A stretch of DNA of 64,000 bases. Source: DAOTZR01 sp034432595 (lineage in GTDB: Bacteria > Chloroflexota > Anaerolineae > B4-G1 > SLSP01). The notes beneath the pieces are model-generated. The model had not been told where the DNA came from, ran no database searches, and worked only from the letters and a program-made list of their open reading frames with translations. Positions 45,230 through 54,139 of the stretch are shown here, in pieces (the first letter of the stretch is position 1; every line of letters starts with the position of its first letter). The stretch is taken from contig DAOUBT010000015.1 in the NCBI GenBank assembly GCA_034432595.1, positions 6,242 through 70,241 on the forward strand. Reading direction: 5' to 3'. The position numbers and the translations under genes were made by a program.

Positions 45230-45404
45230 TAGTTGCAAACCCTTCATGCTGTGGATTTTCGGTTTGCGACTGCCGGTCCATGGGGAGGCAGGTGGGCGAG
45301 GCGTTTGGGGCTTTTCAGGGAAGACAGGCTGCTCAACTGCGGCGTGCAAAGAGACCCGCGATTGCGATTAAAATAAAATTATCTTCCTAATTCCTTACCA
45401 CCTG

Positions 45405-45413
45405 TGGTATAAT
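45405..45413 (+). promoter_or_regulatory. Extended -10 promoter of the ABC exporter
   Basis: TGG then TATAAT, about 120 bases before the ATPase ATG. No good -35. Confidence 0.5.
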
Positions 45414-45535
45414 ATCGGGGTGTAAGTCCGGCTGTGTAGATTTTTCGGCGGGGCTTGGGGGAAGCGAGCGCGTGGGAAGCCGGGTTCGGTAAGCCTTTTA
45501 CCGGGCGCGGTGGTTTGAATAGAGATGAGGTGGCT

Positions 45536-46459
45536 ATGATTGAAATGGAGCATCTTACAAAACGCTATGATGACCTCCTCGCGGTGGACGACATCACGCT
45601 CACCGTGGCGGAGGGGGAAGTGCTGGCTTTGCTGGGGCCGAACGGCGCCGGCAAGACCACCACGGTGCGGATGCTTTCCGCCATCCTTCAACCCACTTCC
45701 GGACGGGCGCGCGTGGCCGGGCTGGATGTGGTGGAACAGGCGCGCGAGGTGCGGCGATGGGTGGGGATGCTTACCGAGGCGCCGGGCCTTTACACCCGCA
45801 TGACGGGCCGGGAATATCTGGAGTTCTTCGCGCAGATGTATGGCGTGCCCTCGGATGTGACGCAGCAGCGCATCCGCGAACTGGCGGAGCGCTTCGAAAT
45901 GAGCGATGCGCTTGACCGCCGCCTGGGCTACTATTCCAAGGGCATGGCGCAGAAAATCGCCCTCATCCGCACCTTAGTGCATGACCCCAAAGTGCTGTTG
46001 CTCGATGAGCCAACTTCGGCCATGGACCCGCAAAGCGCCCGTCTGGTGCGCAACACCATCCTGGAGCTGCGCCGTGAAAAACGCACCATCATTGTCTGCA
46101 CGCACAACCTGCCGGAGGCAGAGGAGCTGGCGGACCGTATTGCCATCATCCGCAAAGGGCGGATCATGACCCACGGCACGCTGTCCGAATTGAAGCGGCA
46201 ACTCCTGGGCGCGCCCTTGATGGAGCTGCGCTGGCTCGCTCCACCGCATAACGGCGTGCTTGAGCGCATCCGTGCCCTGGTAGACGTGGAGCAGATTCGC
46301 GAAGATGGAATGCGCTACGTGGCTGACTATCCGGAAAAGGTCAATCCGCTCATCTTGCGCCATTTGCACGAGGCGGATGTACCCGTGTTGGCCTTGAGTG
46401 AGGTGCCGCGCAACCTGGAGGCGGTTTATCTGCGCGTGGTCGGGGAGGGGATGGCATGA
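45536..46459 (+). CDS. ABC transporter ATP-binding protein (ABC-2 exporter)
   Basis: 307 residues from the ATG at 45536 (GAGATGAGG ahead). Walker A GPNGAGKTT (34-42), Walker B LLLDEPTSAMDP and H-loop CTHN are intact; the signature reads YSKGMAQKIA rather than LSGGQ, as in many NatA-type ATPases. The C-terminal roughly 85 residues form the usual accessory domain. Drives the permease encoded next, to which it is coupled by a four-base overlap. Substrate unknown. Confidence 0.9.
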   Translation: MIEMEHLTKRYDDLLAVDDITLTVAEGEVLALLGPNGAGKTTTVRMLSAILQPTSGRARVAGLDVVEQAREVRRWVGMLTEAPGLYTRMTGREYLEFFAQMYGVPSDVTQQRIRELAERFEMSDALDRRLGYYSKGMAQKIALIRTLVHDPKVLLLDEPTSAMDPQSARLVRNTILELRREKRTIIVCTHNLPEAEELADRIAIIRKGRIMTHGTLSELKRQLLGAPLMELRWLAPPHNGVLERIRALVDVEQIREDGMRYVADYPEKVNPLILRHLHEADVPVLALSEVPRNLEAVYLRVVGEGMA

Positions 46460-48078
46460 GCACGATGACACAGCAGGTTCAGGATTGGCGCCGTGAATGG
46501 GCGCAGGTGTGGGTGCTGGCGCGGCGCGAAATCCGCGATAGTATGCGCGATTGGCGCATTATGATTCCCATTTTTTCCCTGGTGCTGGTGTTTCCCATCC
46601 TGGGCAACATTGTGGCTGAACGCGGCATCACGTTCATCGGTCAGTACGGGGCCACGCTCATCACCGAGCGCCTGCTGCCTTTCATCATTCTGGTGGTGGG
46701 CTTCTTCCCCAGCACCTTCTCGCTCATTATTGGATTAGAAACCTTCGCTGGCGAAAAGGAACGTCGCAGCCTGGAACCGCTGCTCTCCACCCCCTTAGCG
46801 GACGGGCAGCTCTACCTTGGGAAATTGATTGCCTCGACTTTCCTGCCCGTGTTGGCCAGCTATGTTGGGATGCTGGCTCACGTGTTGTTGACGGGCTTCC
46901 GCCTGGGCTGGTGGCCGCCGGTGGAGATTATGCTCATCGCCCTGGTGCTTTCGACGACGGAGGCGCTGGTCATGGTCACGGCGGCGGTCATCGTCTCAAG
47001 CCAATCTACAAGCGTGCGCGCGGCCAACCTGCTTGCGAGCTTCATCATCCTGCCGATGGCTTTCCTGGTGCAGTGGGAAGCGAGCCTGCTGCTCTTTGGC
47101 AATTACACCACGTTGTGGATGCTGGCGCTGTTCATGATCGTGCTCGATGCGTTGCTGGTCCGTTTGGGCACGCGCGTCTTCAACCGGGAACATCTCCTGG
47201 GGCGGGAGCTGGATAGCATTGACCTGCATAAAACGTGGGAAAACTTCCGGCAGGCGGTATGGCCACGGCAAGGCCTGGGTTGGCTGTTAGTGCTGCTGCA
47301 ATGGGAGCTGGTCCTGCTTTTCTGGCGCAATGCCGGCTGGCAGGCTGTTGGGGTGTTGTCGGTGCTTTCGCTGGTGGAGGGTCTGCTGGTGTTGACGTTG
47401 CGCCGTGTGCCCCTGACGTACCTTGACCCGCGCCCGCTGCTGCGCGAGGCTTATCGGGATTTAGGGGCGCACCTGCGCGATATTCGCCTGGAGATTGCCC
47501 TGACCGTCCTGGTGATGCTGGTCGGCGGCGTCGTGGTGGGGCTGTGGGGCTTGCAGCGCTTCCCGCTTCCGCCCAATGTGATGTCGCTCGCGCCCTATCA
47601 AGATTTTGAGAACCTCGGCGAGGCCGTGGTGCAGACGGGGCTGTTGGAGGCGTTCAGCGGCTGGGCGATTTGGGTTAACAATGTGCGCTCGCTCTTCGCC
47701 GCGGCGTTTTTGGGCGCTTTCAGCATGGGCATCATCGCGCAATTGATGCTGCTCGCGCCGATTGCCATCATCGTGTACCTGGTGCCGCAGGTGAGCATCC
47801 TGGGCCTCAATCCGTGGGCCTTCTTTGCGGTGACGGTGTTGCCGCACGGCGTATTGGAGCTACCTCTGGCCGTTATCGCTACCGCGCAGGCGCTGCGGAT
47901 GGGGGCGATTTTGTTGCGTGAGCCGGCGCGCGGCGGCGGTCTGAGCGGCATGGTGGTGGAGACGGGGCGCTTTGTGCGCCTGATGGTGCTCTTGGTGATT
48001 CCGCTCCTGCTGGTGGCGGCCTATATCGAAGCGCTCATCACGCCGCACCTGGTCATGCGCTATCTGTTTGGTGGGTAG
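46456..48078 (+). CDS. ABC-2 permease fused to SpoIIM/DUF95-like domain
   Basis: 540 residues. The N-terminal half is an ABC-2 (NatB-like) permease with GLETFAGEKERRSLEPLLSTPL in the loop after helix two and about six helices. From about residue 340 the sequence changes to a SpoIIM-like (DUF95) domain, with the hallmark LPHGVLELPLAVIATAQALRMG and a final helix AAYIEALITPHL. A single protein with both halves is not the usual exporter. SpoIIM-like proteins occur with RDD, DUF58 and MoxR genes in other bacteria, but their function is unclear. Followed by a strong hairpin with a T-tract. Confidence 0.82.
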   Translation: MSTMTQQVQDWRREWAQVWVLARREIRDSMRDWRIMIPIFSLVLVFPILGNIVAERGITFIGQYGATLITERLLPFIILVVGFFPSTFSLIIGLETFAGEKERRSLEPLLSTPLADGQLYLGKLIASTFLPVLASYVGMLAHVLLTGFRLGWWPPVEIMLIALVLSTTEALVMVTAAVIVSSQSTSVRAANLLASFIILPMAFLVQWEASLLLFGNYTTLWMLALFMIVLDALLVRLGTRVFNREHLLGRELDSIDLHKTWENFRQAVWPRQGLGWLLVLLQWELVLLFWRNAGWQAVGVLSVLSLVEGLLVLTLRRVPLTYLDPRPLLREAYRDLGAHLRDIRLEIALTVLVMLVGGVVVGLWGLQRFPLPPNVMSLAPYQDFENLGEAVVQTGLLEAFSGWAIWVNNVRSLFAAAFLGAFSMGIIAQLMLLAPIAIIVYLVPQVSILGLNPWAFFAVTVLPHGVLELPLAVIATAQALRMGAILLREPARGGGLSGMVVETGRFVRLMVLLVIPLLLVAAYIEALITPHLVMRYLFGG

Positions 48079-48127
48079 TCCTTCATCAGGTTAACGGCTT
48101 AGCCGCTCATATCGAAAGAGCAGACAA

Positions 48128-48164
48128 GGGTGGACGAAGGCATTGTCTTCGTCCGCCCTTTTTT
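48128..48164 (+). terminator. Intrinsic terminator formed by palindromic repeat copy 6
   Basis: GGGTGGACGAAGGC (48128-48141), loop ATT, GTCTTCGTCCGCCC (48145-48158), then TTTTTT. A stem with a few G-T pairs followed by a T-tract, 49 bases after the permease stop. A family member has here become a terminator. Confidence 0.75.
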
Positions 48165-48407
48165 AGCCCCAGAAAGAGACTTTGGCCTGACTGGACCGGC
48201 GCTTTCAGTTCCGGGCACCTGTGTCCATCCCCAGCCCATCCCAAGGGGTTGAAATCACCTGGGCTGACGGTTGAACTTGTGCCAGTTCCCTGCGGGCATC
48301 CAAGGCTTACGCAGTTGCAACCTGAGCAGGCGCAAGTCCGGTTGCAAATCCTCGGCGGTGATTTCAATCGCTGTCCTGCTGCTGGAGGCAAGCCGTTACT
48401 TCAGAAT

Positions 48408-48433
48408 GTAGCCCAGGTTTCATCCTGGGCTAC
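48408..48433. terminator. Candidate terminator hairpin 3' of nnr
   Basis: GTAGCCCAGG, loop TTTCAT, CCTGGGCTAC, then GTTTTG on the plus strand. It lies 25 bases after the nnr stop, which reads leftward, so it may serve either or both of the converging genes. Confidence 0.55.
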
Positions 48434-48458
48434 GTTTTGTTCTGCGCTATGGAGATGG

Positions 48459-50114
48459 CTACCCCCGCACCCGCCTGATAGCTTCCGGCAGAGCGCGTAA
48501 CACATCCCCCGCTGTCATGCCCACTTCGCCGACCTGTTGCCGCGCAATTTCTCCCGCCAGGGCGTGCAGATAAGCGCCCGCGCTGGCAGCTTCAAAAGCG
48601 CCCAGCCGCTGCGCGCGCAGGCCCGTGATGAGGCCCGCCAGGACATCCCCCGTCCCACCTTTGGCCAGGCCTGCGTTGGCAAAGGGGATCAGCGTGGCCG
48701 ACCCCTCCGGCGCGGCGACAACGGTAAAGGCGCCCTTGAGCACGACTACCAGGTTCAACGCCCGTGCGACCTCTAACGCAATATCCACGCGCTTACTTTG
48801 CACCTCGGCTACCGTTTTGCCCGTCAACCGCGCCATTTCGCCCGGATGGGGTGTGATGATGGTGCGCGGCGGGAGCAGCTTCGGCCAGTTCGCGATTTTG
48901 CTCAGGATGTTCAAGCCGTCCGCATCCACAATGAGAGGGGGAAAGGCGCGGGGTTCTCCCACGCTCCAGGTTTCGACCGGCTGCAAAAGGCCCGTGCCGC
49001 GCTTCTCGCGCTTCAAGCCCAGCAGGGACCGCATGAAGGCCTGTGTCTCCGTGCTTTGCCCTAATCCCGGCCCAATCAGCAGCGCGCGGTAAGCCTCGAA
49101 CTGTTCCACGAGTTGCGGCACACCGTCCGCGTTGAAAGCTCCTTCCGTGTGGGGAAGGGGCAGCGCCGTCGCCTCCGGCGCGGCGGCGATAACCGCTCCT
49201 TGCAGGGAGGCGGGCAGCGCCACCGTCACCAGGCCGACCCCGCTGCGTAAAGCGGCCTGCGTCGCCAAAAGCGCCGCGCCTGTGTACGCTGCCGAGCCGA
49301 CCACCAGCAGGGCGCTGCCAAATGTCCCTTTGTGCGCATCGGCGGGACGGGCAGGTAACCAGGCGCGCACCTGTTCGGCGGTGAGCACATCCACCCCTTC
49401 TTGACGTGGCCAGCATTCGGCGGGGATGCCAATGTCCGCGACCATCAATTCGCCCACCACGGCGGCGGCAGGGAAGCGCAAATGTCCCCACTTCGGCGCG
49501 GCGAACGTCACGGTGAGATGCGCTGTGAGCACCAGGGGATCCAACGCGCCGGTGTTGAAATCCATGCCGGTCGGCCCGTCTACAGCTAAAATGAAGGGCC
49601 GCGTGGATGGAACGGGACGGGTGCTCGAAAGTGACGTGAGCGGCGAGGTCTGCGCGCTGCTTAAAGCCCGCCGCACCCCGTGCAGAATATCCGCAATGGC
49701 GCCGCGCAGGGGTAACTGCGCGCCTGTACCAAGGAGCGCATCTATCAACACGTCGCTGCGGTTTATCAGGCGTGTCAATTCCGGCTTGTCGGCATCCGGC
49801 TCGGCCAACACCATCGTCACCCCGCTTTCCACGGCACGCTGATAGACGGTATCCTCATCGCTGCGTGGATGGGAGAGATACGCGGTGACCTTCGCGCCGG
49901 CCTGTGCCAGATAGCGCGCCGCCACCAGCCCATCGCCACCGTTGTTGCCCGGTCCGACCAGCACCAGCACCGTGCGCTCACGCAGCGACATTCGCTCCAG
50001 CAGGACGCGCGCCACGCTCTGACCGGCCAGCTCCATCATGCGCGCAAAGCTGTGTCCAATGGCATTCGCCTGCGCTTCCATCGCCCGCATCTCATCCACA
50101 TTGACAACGCGCAT
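48459..50114 (-). CDS. nnr: Bifunctional NAD(P)H-hydrate epimerase/dehydratase
   Basis: 551 residues. The N-terminal epimerase domain (about 1-215) has MEAQANAIG, VLVGPGNNGGDGLVAARYL and AVDGPTGMDFNTG. The C-terminal ribokinase-like domain carries the dehydratase signature KGGTGDVLAG (about 484-493). Repairs hydrated NADH and NADPH; both steps are on one chain, as usual in bacteria. AAAGGAGGG precedes the ATG. Third gene of the mogA - ProS-like - nnr operon, 12 bases after the ProS-like gene. Confidence 0.92.
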   Translation of the reverse strand: MRVVNVDEMRAMEAQANAIGHSFARMMELAGQSVARVLLERMSLRERTVLVLVGPGNNGGDGLVAARYLAQAGAKVTAYLSHPRSDEDTVYQRAVESGVTMVLAEPDADKPELTRLINRSDVLIDALLGTGAQLPLRGAIADILHGVRRALSSAQTSPLTSLSSTRPVPSTRPFILAVDGPTGMDFNTGALDPLVLTAHLTVTFAAPKWGHLRFPAAAVVGELMVADIGIPAECWPRQEGVDVLTAEQVRAWLPARPADAHKGTFGSALLVVGSAAYTGAALLATQAALRSGVGLVTVALPASLQGAVIAAAPEATALPLPHTEGAFNADGVPQLVEQFEAYRALLIGPGLGQSTETQAFMRSLLGLKREKRGTGLLQPVETWSVGEPRAFPPLIVDADGLNILSKIANWPKLLPPRTIITPHPGEMARLTGKTVAEVQSKRVDIALEVARALNLVVVLKGAFTVVAAPEGSATLIPFANAGLAKGGTGDVLAGLITGLRAQRLGAFEAASAGAYLHALAGEIARQQVGEVGMTAGDVLRALPEAIRRVRG

Positions 50115-50126
50115 GGTCTCCCTCCT

Positions 50127-51731
50127 TTATGCCACCCAGGGAACAACGGTCGCATCTAACGACCTGTGCAGCCTGTCCAACTCCTGCAACACGTGGGGCA
50201 AGAGCGCGTCCACGGGGACCCGTGCGCCCTGCTCCTGTCCGCGGTGCTTGACCTCCACGCCGCCTGCTTTGAGCGCGCGTTCGCTCACCGTCACACGCAG
50301 CGGCATTCCCAGCAGGTCCGCATCCGTGAATTTTACCCCCGCACTTTCGGGGCGGTCATCGAGCAACACCGGAATACCCGCCTGCTTCAGGCGCGCGTAC
50401 ACCTGCGCGGCCTGCACGTCCACCTCGCTGCTGCCCTTGCCCGGCAACACCACGACATGCACCGCATACGGCGCCACGCTCACCGGCCAGCGCAGGCCCT
50501 GCTCATCATGATGCGCGTCCGCCAGGGCCACCGCCCAGGTCGCCACATCCACGTCCCAAAGCGCTGCGTGCCAGGGTTGCATCCGTCCATCCTGATCCTG
50601 ATATTGGGCCGGTTGCGCGCCGCAGTGACAGGCGCGCAGCAGGCGCAGGCCCGGATGGGCCTCCAGCGCTGCGCCGCACTCCGGACAGGCATCGCCCGCG
50701 TGGACGAGGCTCACATCCGCCACCACATCCGCCTGAAAATCGCTGCCGTAGGTCACGTTGATGAAGTGATACCCGGCCTCATTCGCTCCGGCGACCAGGT
50801 TGGGCGCGTGAGGGATGAGGTCATCCACCACCACCAGCGCCCCGCGCACGCCGATGGGCGAAGCATAGCCGGGTTCGGCTCCGCAGGCGCGGATTTCGTC
50901 CTCCGTGGCCGGGCGCAGCGCGTGCGCCCCCGTCACCTGCTGGACCTTGGCCAGGTTCACCTCGCCATCGCCGCGGATGACGACGAAGACCAGGCGCTCC
51001 ATGGTTGGCCAGCTCCCCATCAACAGCAGCGCCTTGGCCGTGCGCTCCGGTGGGATGCCCAGAAACGCGCACAGATCCGCGATGGTGCTTGCGCCGGGCG
51101 TCGCCACCTTCTGCAGGGGACGCGGCACCTCATCCGCGGGGCGGGGTTTGCGCGTGCGCGCGGCGTGTTGTGCGGCGCGGTAGCCGCAACGCGGACAGAC
51201 CAGCGCCGTCATCTCGCCATGGGGCAGCGGCGCGAAGAAGCTCAGCCCCGTCAGCTCCCGCACAGCGACGGGGGTGAGGCCGCAGCGTTGCGCCGTTTCA
51301 AACAAAGTGCCGTTCAACGTGTCCCATAACGCCTCCAGCCCCGCCGCGTCGGCGCTCAAGGCGGCCAGCGAAAGGCGCGTTCCGTCCCCCGCATCGTACA
51401 CAATGGCGGGCAAGTTTTTATAGGATTGGATATGCTGCCGCCCAATCTCCTGCAACGCCGTCAGCATGGGTGGCGCGCCTTCTTCATCGCCCAGGGACGG
51501 GCCGCGCGGCCGCACGTTAAAGGTCACGGCCTGTCCCCGCTGCTGCTCAAGCTGCGCATCGAGGCGGGCTTTGATCTGTTGCAGCAGTCGCTGTCCCATG
51601 GGCAACCAGGCCAGGCTTCCGTTGCTCAGGCGCTGCACATATCCGGCGCGGATGAGCCAGGCCAGCCCCGCCGGATGCACGTCCTCCGGCAGAGCGCGTA
51701 ACCGCATCCCCAAAACCTGACCCAGACGCAT
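50127..51731 (-). CDS. ProS-like protein lacking class II synthetase motifs
   Basis: 534 residues, about the length of prolyl-tRNA synthetase (ProS). The N-terminus aligns with ProS (LIRAGYVQRLSNGSLAWLPMGQRLL, then IQSYKNLPAIVYD), but the motif 1, motif 2 (fRdE, then GREFxMKDAYSF) and SHEF regions are absent or compressed. The motif 3 segment GxGxSR is replaced by WDVDVATWA. What remains is the editing (INS) domain, with TPGASTIADLCAFLG, VFVVIRGDGEVNLAKVQQ and GANEAGYHFINV, and the C-terminal anticodon-binding domain. Hence it probably cannot aminoacylate; trans-editing of mischarged tRNA or a regulatory role is inferred. AAGGAG precedes the ATG. A functional proS must lie elsewhere in the genome. 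Confidence 0.75.
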   Translation of the reverse strand: MRLGQVLGMRLRALPEDVHPAGLAWLIRAGYVQRLSNGSLAWLPMGQRLLQQIKARLDAQLEQQRGQAVTFNVRPRGPSLGDEEGAPPMLTALQEIGRQHIQSYKNLPAIVYDAGDGTRLSLAALSADAAGLEALWDTLNGTLFETAQRCGLTPVAVRELTGLSFFAPLPHGEMTALVCPRCGYRAAQHAARTRKPRPADEVPRPLQKVATPGASTIADLCAFLGIPPERTAKALLLMGSWPTMERLVFVVIRGDGEVNLAKVQQVTGAHALRPATEDEIRACGAEPGYASPIGVRGALVVVDDLIPHAPNLVAGANEAGYHFINVTYGSDFQADVVADVSLVHAGDACPECGAALEAHPGLRLLRACHCGAQPAQYQDQDGRMQPWHAALWDVDVATWAVALADAHHDEQGLRWPVSVAPYAVHVVVLPGKGSSEVDVQAAQVYARLKQAGIPVLLDDRPESAGVKFTDADLLGMPLRVTVSERALKAGGVEVKHRGQEQGARVPVDALLPHVLQELDRLHRSLDATVVPWVA

Positions 51732-51758
51732 GGCGTTCTCCTTGCCGGGTGAAGGCAG

Positions 51759-52286
51759 CTACACGGTGCGCGTGTTGGGGTGGAGATGGCCTGCCTCGGC
51801 GTTGGGGTCGGAGCGGAGCAGGGCCACGGCGTGGGGCAGCGCGGGCAGGATGACGCGCAGGTTCTCGACCGCGCCCTTGGGGCTGCCGGGCAGGTTGACG
51901 ATGAGGGTTTTGCCGCGGATGCCGCACACGGCGCGCGAGAGCATCCCGTGCGGGCTGATGGCGATGGACGCGGCGCGCATCGCCTCGGCCAGGCCGGGCG
52001 CCTCGCGCTCGATCACGTCGCGCGTCGCTTCCGGCGTCACATCCAGGGGTGAAAAGCCGGTGCCGCCGGTGGTGAGGATCACATCCACCTCGTCGCTGTC
52101 GGCCCAGGCGCGCAACTGTTCAGCAATGGCGGCGCGGTCATCGGGCAGCACGCGGTAAGCGCTGATTTCGACCTCGTCAAAGGCCTGCCTCAAAGCTTCT
52201 TGCAGGACCTGTCCGCTCCGGTCCTCGTAGATACCGGCTGCAGCGCGATTACTCGCGGTGAGGATAGCAAAACGTAGCGTCGTCAT
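51759..52286 (-). CDS. mogA: MogA/MoaB-family molybdopterin protein
   Basis: 175 residues from the ATG at 52286 (CAGGAGGTGG ahead); the longer in-frame start at 52343 lacks a site. MoCF-fold motifs: VILTTGGTGFSPLDVTPEAT and VNLPGSPKGAVENL. MogA adenylylates molybdopterin before molybdate insertion; the MoaB subgroup is close and not separable by eye. First gene of the operon with the ProS-like gene (27-base gap) and nnr. No other molybdenum cofactor genes are in the window. Confidence 0.88.
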   Translation of the reverse strand: MTTLRFAILTASNRAAAGIYEDRSGQVLQEALRQAFDEVEISAYRVLPDDRAAIAEQLRAWADSDEVDVILTTGGTGFSPLDVTPEATRDVIEREAPGLAEAMRAASIAISPHGMLSRAVCGIRGKTLIVNLPGSPKGAVENLRVILPALPHAVALLRSDPNAEAGHLHPNTRTV

Positions 52287-52317
52287 GACCACCTCCTGTG
52301 GTGTACTCGTCCCATCA

Positions 52318-52425
52318 TCCAACTTTCTGCTTTCAGCTTCCAATATCCAGCTTCAAGCTTTCAGTAACCAGCTCCGCTTTCAGCTTACGCCTTCCGCAAC
52401 CAGCTTCCAGTTTCCAATATTCAGT
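52318..52425 (-). repeat. Degenerate CAGCTTCCA tandem run
   Basis: Imperfect units such as CAGCTTCCAATATCCAGC, the reverse complement of the run at 14074-14120 but twice as long. Distance to the neighbouring composite repeat is about 43 bases in both places. Confidence 0.65.
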
Positions 52426-52467
52426 GCAACTGCTTCCCATCAGCACCAGTAGCCAGAGCAATCACCG

Positions 52468-52566
52468 CTGGCGCGATTTTAACCGCAGGTTTAGCCAGGG
52501 TATCCGATGATTTCAACACCCTTGGGGTTGGCCTGGGGTGGGCTAAGGCATTGCCTTCGTCCACCC
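52468..52566 (-). repeat. Composite dispersed repeat, copy 7 (inverted)
   Basis: Palindrome arms GGGTGGGCTAAGGC (52536-52549) and GCCTTCGTCCACCC (52553-52566), and the conserved block read on the minus strand (52518 down to 52468: GTTGAAATCATCGGATACCC ... GGTTAAAATCGCGCCAG). Same order as copies 2 and 3 in opposite orientation. Confidence 0.8.
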
Positions 52567-52577
52567 TTACCCCTTCC

Positions 52578-54131
52578 TCATCCTCGCCGGAGCGCCATCT
52601 GCAGGGCCTCTTTCAGCTCGCGGATACCCAGCAGCGTGGCGAAAAGCGCATAACTGACGACCCCCAGGACCAGGCCGAGCACAGTCTGTACCAGCGCGCC
52701 GCCAGGTCCGTAACGCAACCCCAGGATGATGACGACGCCCATCAAAACCGAGGCCAGGGTAGCGCGCGAGGTCAGCCACGCCATGCCGCGCCAATCCAAC
52801 CCCGGCACGCTGCGCTCGATGCGCGCCAGCAGGACTCCCATTTCCACCAGCGCGGCCACCGCGTTGGCCAGGGCCAGACCGCCGTAGGCCGGCCATCCCG
52901 CGCCCGTGAAAACCGCGGGCAAGGTAAGCCCCAGGGCGACGTTGACCGCCACCGCAATGCCAGCAGCCCAGGCCGGAGTCCAGGTATCTTGCCGCGCATA
53001 GAAAGCGCGCGCCAGAATTTCAATAGCTGCGTGGCCGATGAGGCCCAGGGCAAGCCAGCTCATGCTCCAGTTCACCGCCGCTGTGGACGCCGCGTCGAAC
53101 TCACCGCGTTGCAACAACACGGCGATGATCGGGCGTCCCAGCACGATTAAGCCCGCCGTCGCGGGGAATGTGAGCACGATAATCATGCGGAGCATGGCGC
53201 TGAGCGTCTGCCCCAGGCCCTTCAAGTCGTTGCGCGCGGCCTGTTCCGAGAAGGTGGGGAAGACGGCCACGCCCACCGCCTGCGCCAGAATGCCTTGAGG
53301 TAACATCACAAGATTCCAGGCATAGTTGAGCGCCGAAACCGCACCCTCGCCAAGACGAGCCGCCAGATTGTTGGTGATGACGAAATTCAATTGCACCGCA
53401 GCGATACCCAGCACGCGCGGCCCCATCAGACGCACCACTTCGCGTACCCCGTTATCCCCCCGTCCCAGGGTCAGCGCGTAGCGGGGGTGGTAGTGGATAA
53501 GGGCCAGCGCCTGCATCAATAAGTGGGCCAGCGCTCCCACGTCCATCATGATCGCCGCGGCCATGATACCGATGGGCTTCAGGCCGCCCCAAACCGCGCC
53601 GGCAATCAGGGCCAGGTTGTACACGCTCGGCGCCAGGGCCGGGATGAGGAAACTCTGATAGGCGTTGAGGGCGCCCATCAGCACCCCGCTCAGGCTAAAG
53701 ATGAGGACGGAAAGGAGCATCACCTGCATCAAGCGAGCGGTGAGGGCCTGCATCGCAGCGGTCGCGCCGGGCGCCACCACATGCACGCTCAACCAGGGCG
53801 CGGCAAGCGCCGTCAGGGCAGTGATGGGAATCAGGACGATCATCAGCCAGGTCATGATGGCGGAGGCCAGACGCCAGGCCGCTTCCTCATCGCCGTGGGT
53901 CAGGCGTGCGCTAAAAAGTGGGATGAAAGCCGATCCCAGGGCGCCACCTGAGATGACCATGAACAGCATCTCCGGGATGCGGGCCGCCGCGACGTAAGCA
54001 TCCATCTCCAGGCTCAGGCCGAAATAATGCCCAAAGATGGCCTGTCGCACCAACCCCAGCACCCGGCTCAAGGCAAAAGCGACCATCACAATGAAGGCCG
54101 CACGGGTTACATGACGTTGTGTCTTATCCAT
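52578..54131 (-). CDS. murJ: Lipid II flippase MurJ (MviN)
   Basis: 517 residues with about 14 membrane helices. SRVLGLVRQAIFGHYFG in the first helix, LEMDAYVAAARIPEMLF, GGALGSAFIPLFS and NFVITNNLAARLGEGAVSALNYA match MurJ. Exports lipid II across the membrane for use by FtsW/FtsI and other polymerases encoded in the dcw cluster 8 kb away. The ATG at 54131 has no ribosome site, and the best -10 (54145-54140) would start transcription at or next to it, so the message may be leaderless. Confidence 0.92.
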   Translation of the reverse strand: MDKTQRHVTRAAFIVMVAFALSRVLGLVRQAIFGHYFGLSLEMDAYVAAARIPEMLFMVISGGALGSAFIPLFSARLTHGDEEAAWRLASAIMTWLMIVLIPITALTALAAPWLSVHVVAPGATAAMQALTARLMQVMLLSVLIFSLSGVLMGALNAYQSFLIPALAPSVYNLALIAGAVWGGLKPIGIMAAAIMMDVGALAHLLMQALALIHYHPRYALTLGRGDNGVREVVRLMGPRVLGIAAVQLNFVITNNLAARLGEGAVSALNYAWNLVMLPQGILAQAVGVAVFPTFSEQAARNDLKGLGQTLSAMLRMIIVLTFPATAGLIVLGRPIIAVLLQRGEFDAASTAAVNWSMSWLALGLIGHAAIEILARAFYARQDTWTPAWAAGIAVAVNVALGLTLPAVFTGAGWPAYGGLALANAVAALVEMGVLLARIERSVPGLDWRGMAWLTSRATLASVLMGVVIILGLRYGPGGALVQTVLGLVLGVVSYALFATLLGIRELKEALQMALRRG

Positions 54132-54139
54132 GGTGTGAA

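Larger units (their letters stand above)
45179..45535. other. Divergent regulatory region, padR / ABC exporter
   Basis: Holds the padR promoter (45201-45229), a hairpin GTTGCAAACC / GGTTTGCGAC (near 45232-45275), an AT-rich stretch and the ABC exporter promoter (45405-45413). An in-frame start at 45455 lies ahead of the ABC gene but carries no conserved sequence. Confidence 0.5.
48079..48458. other. Intergenic region between the ABC-SpoIIM gene and nnr
   Basis: 380 bases between converging genes. Terminator and repeat copy 6 (48128-48164), a diverged block resembling the second repeat module (48245-48394, starting GGTTGAAATCAC), and a second hairpin (48408-48433). No gene. Confidence 0.5.
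52287..52577. other. Intergenic region between mogA and murJ
   Basis: Almost wholly repetitive: a degenerate tandem run (52318-52425) and composite repeat copy 7 (52468-52566, inverted). No gene. Confidence 0.6.
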
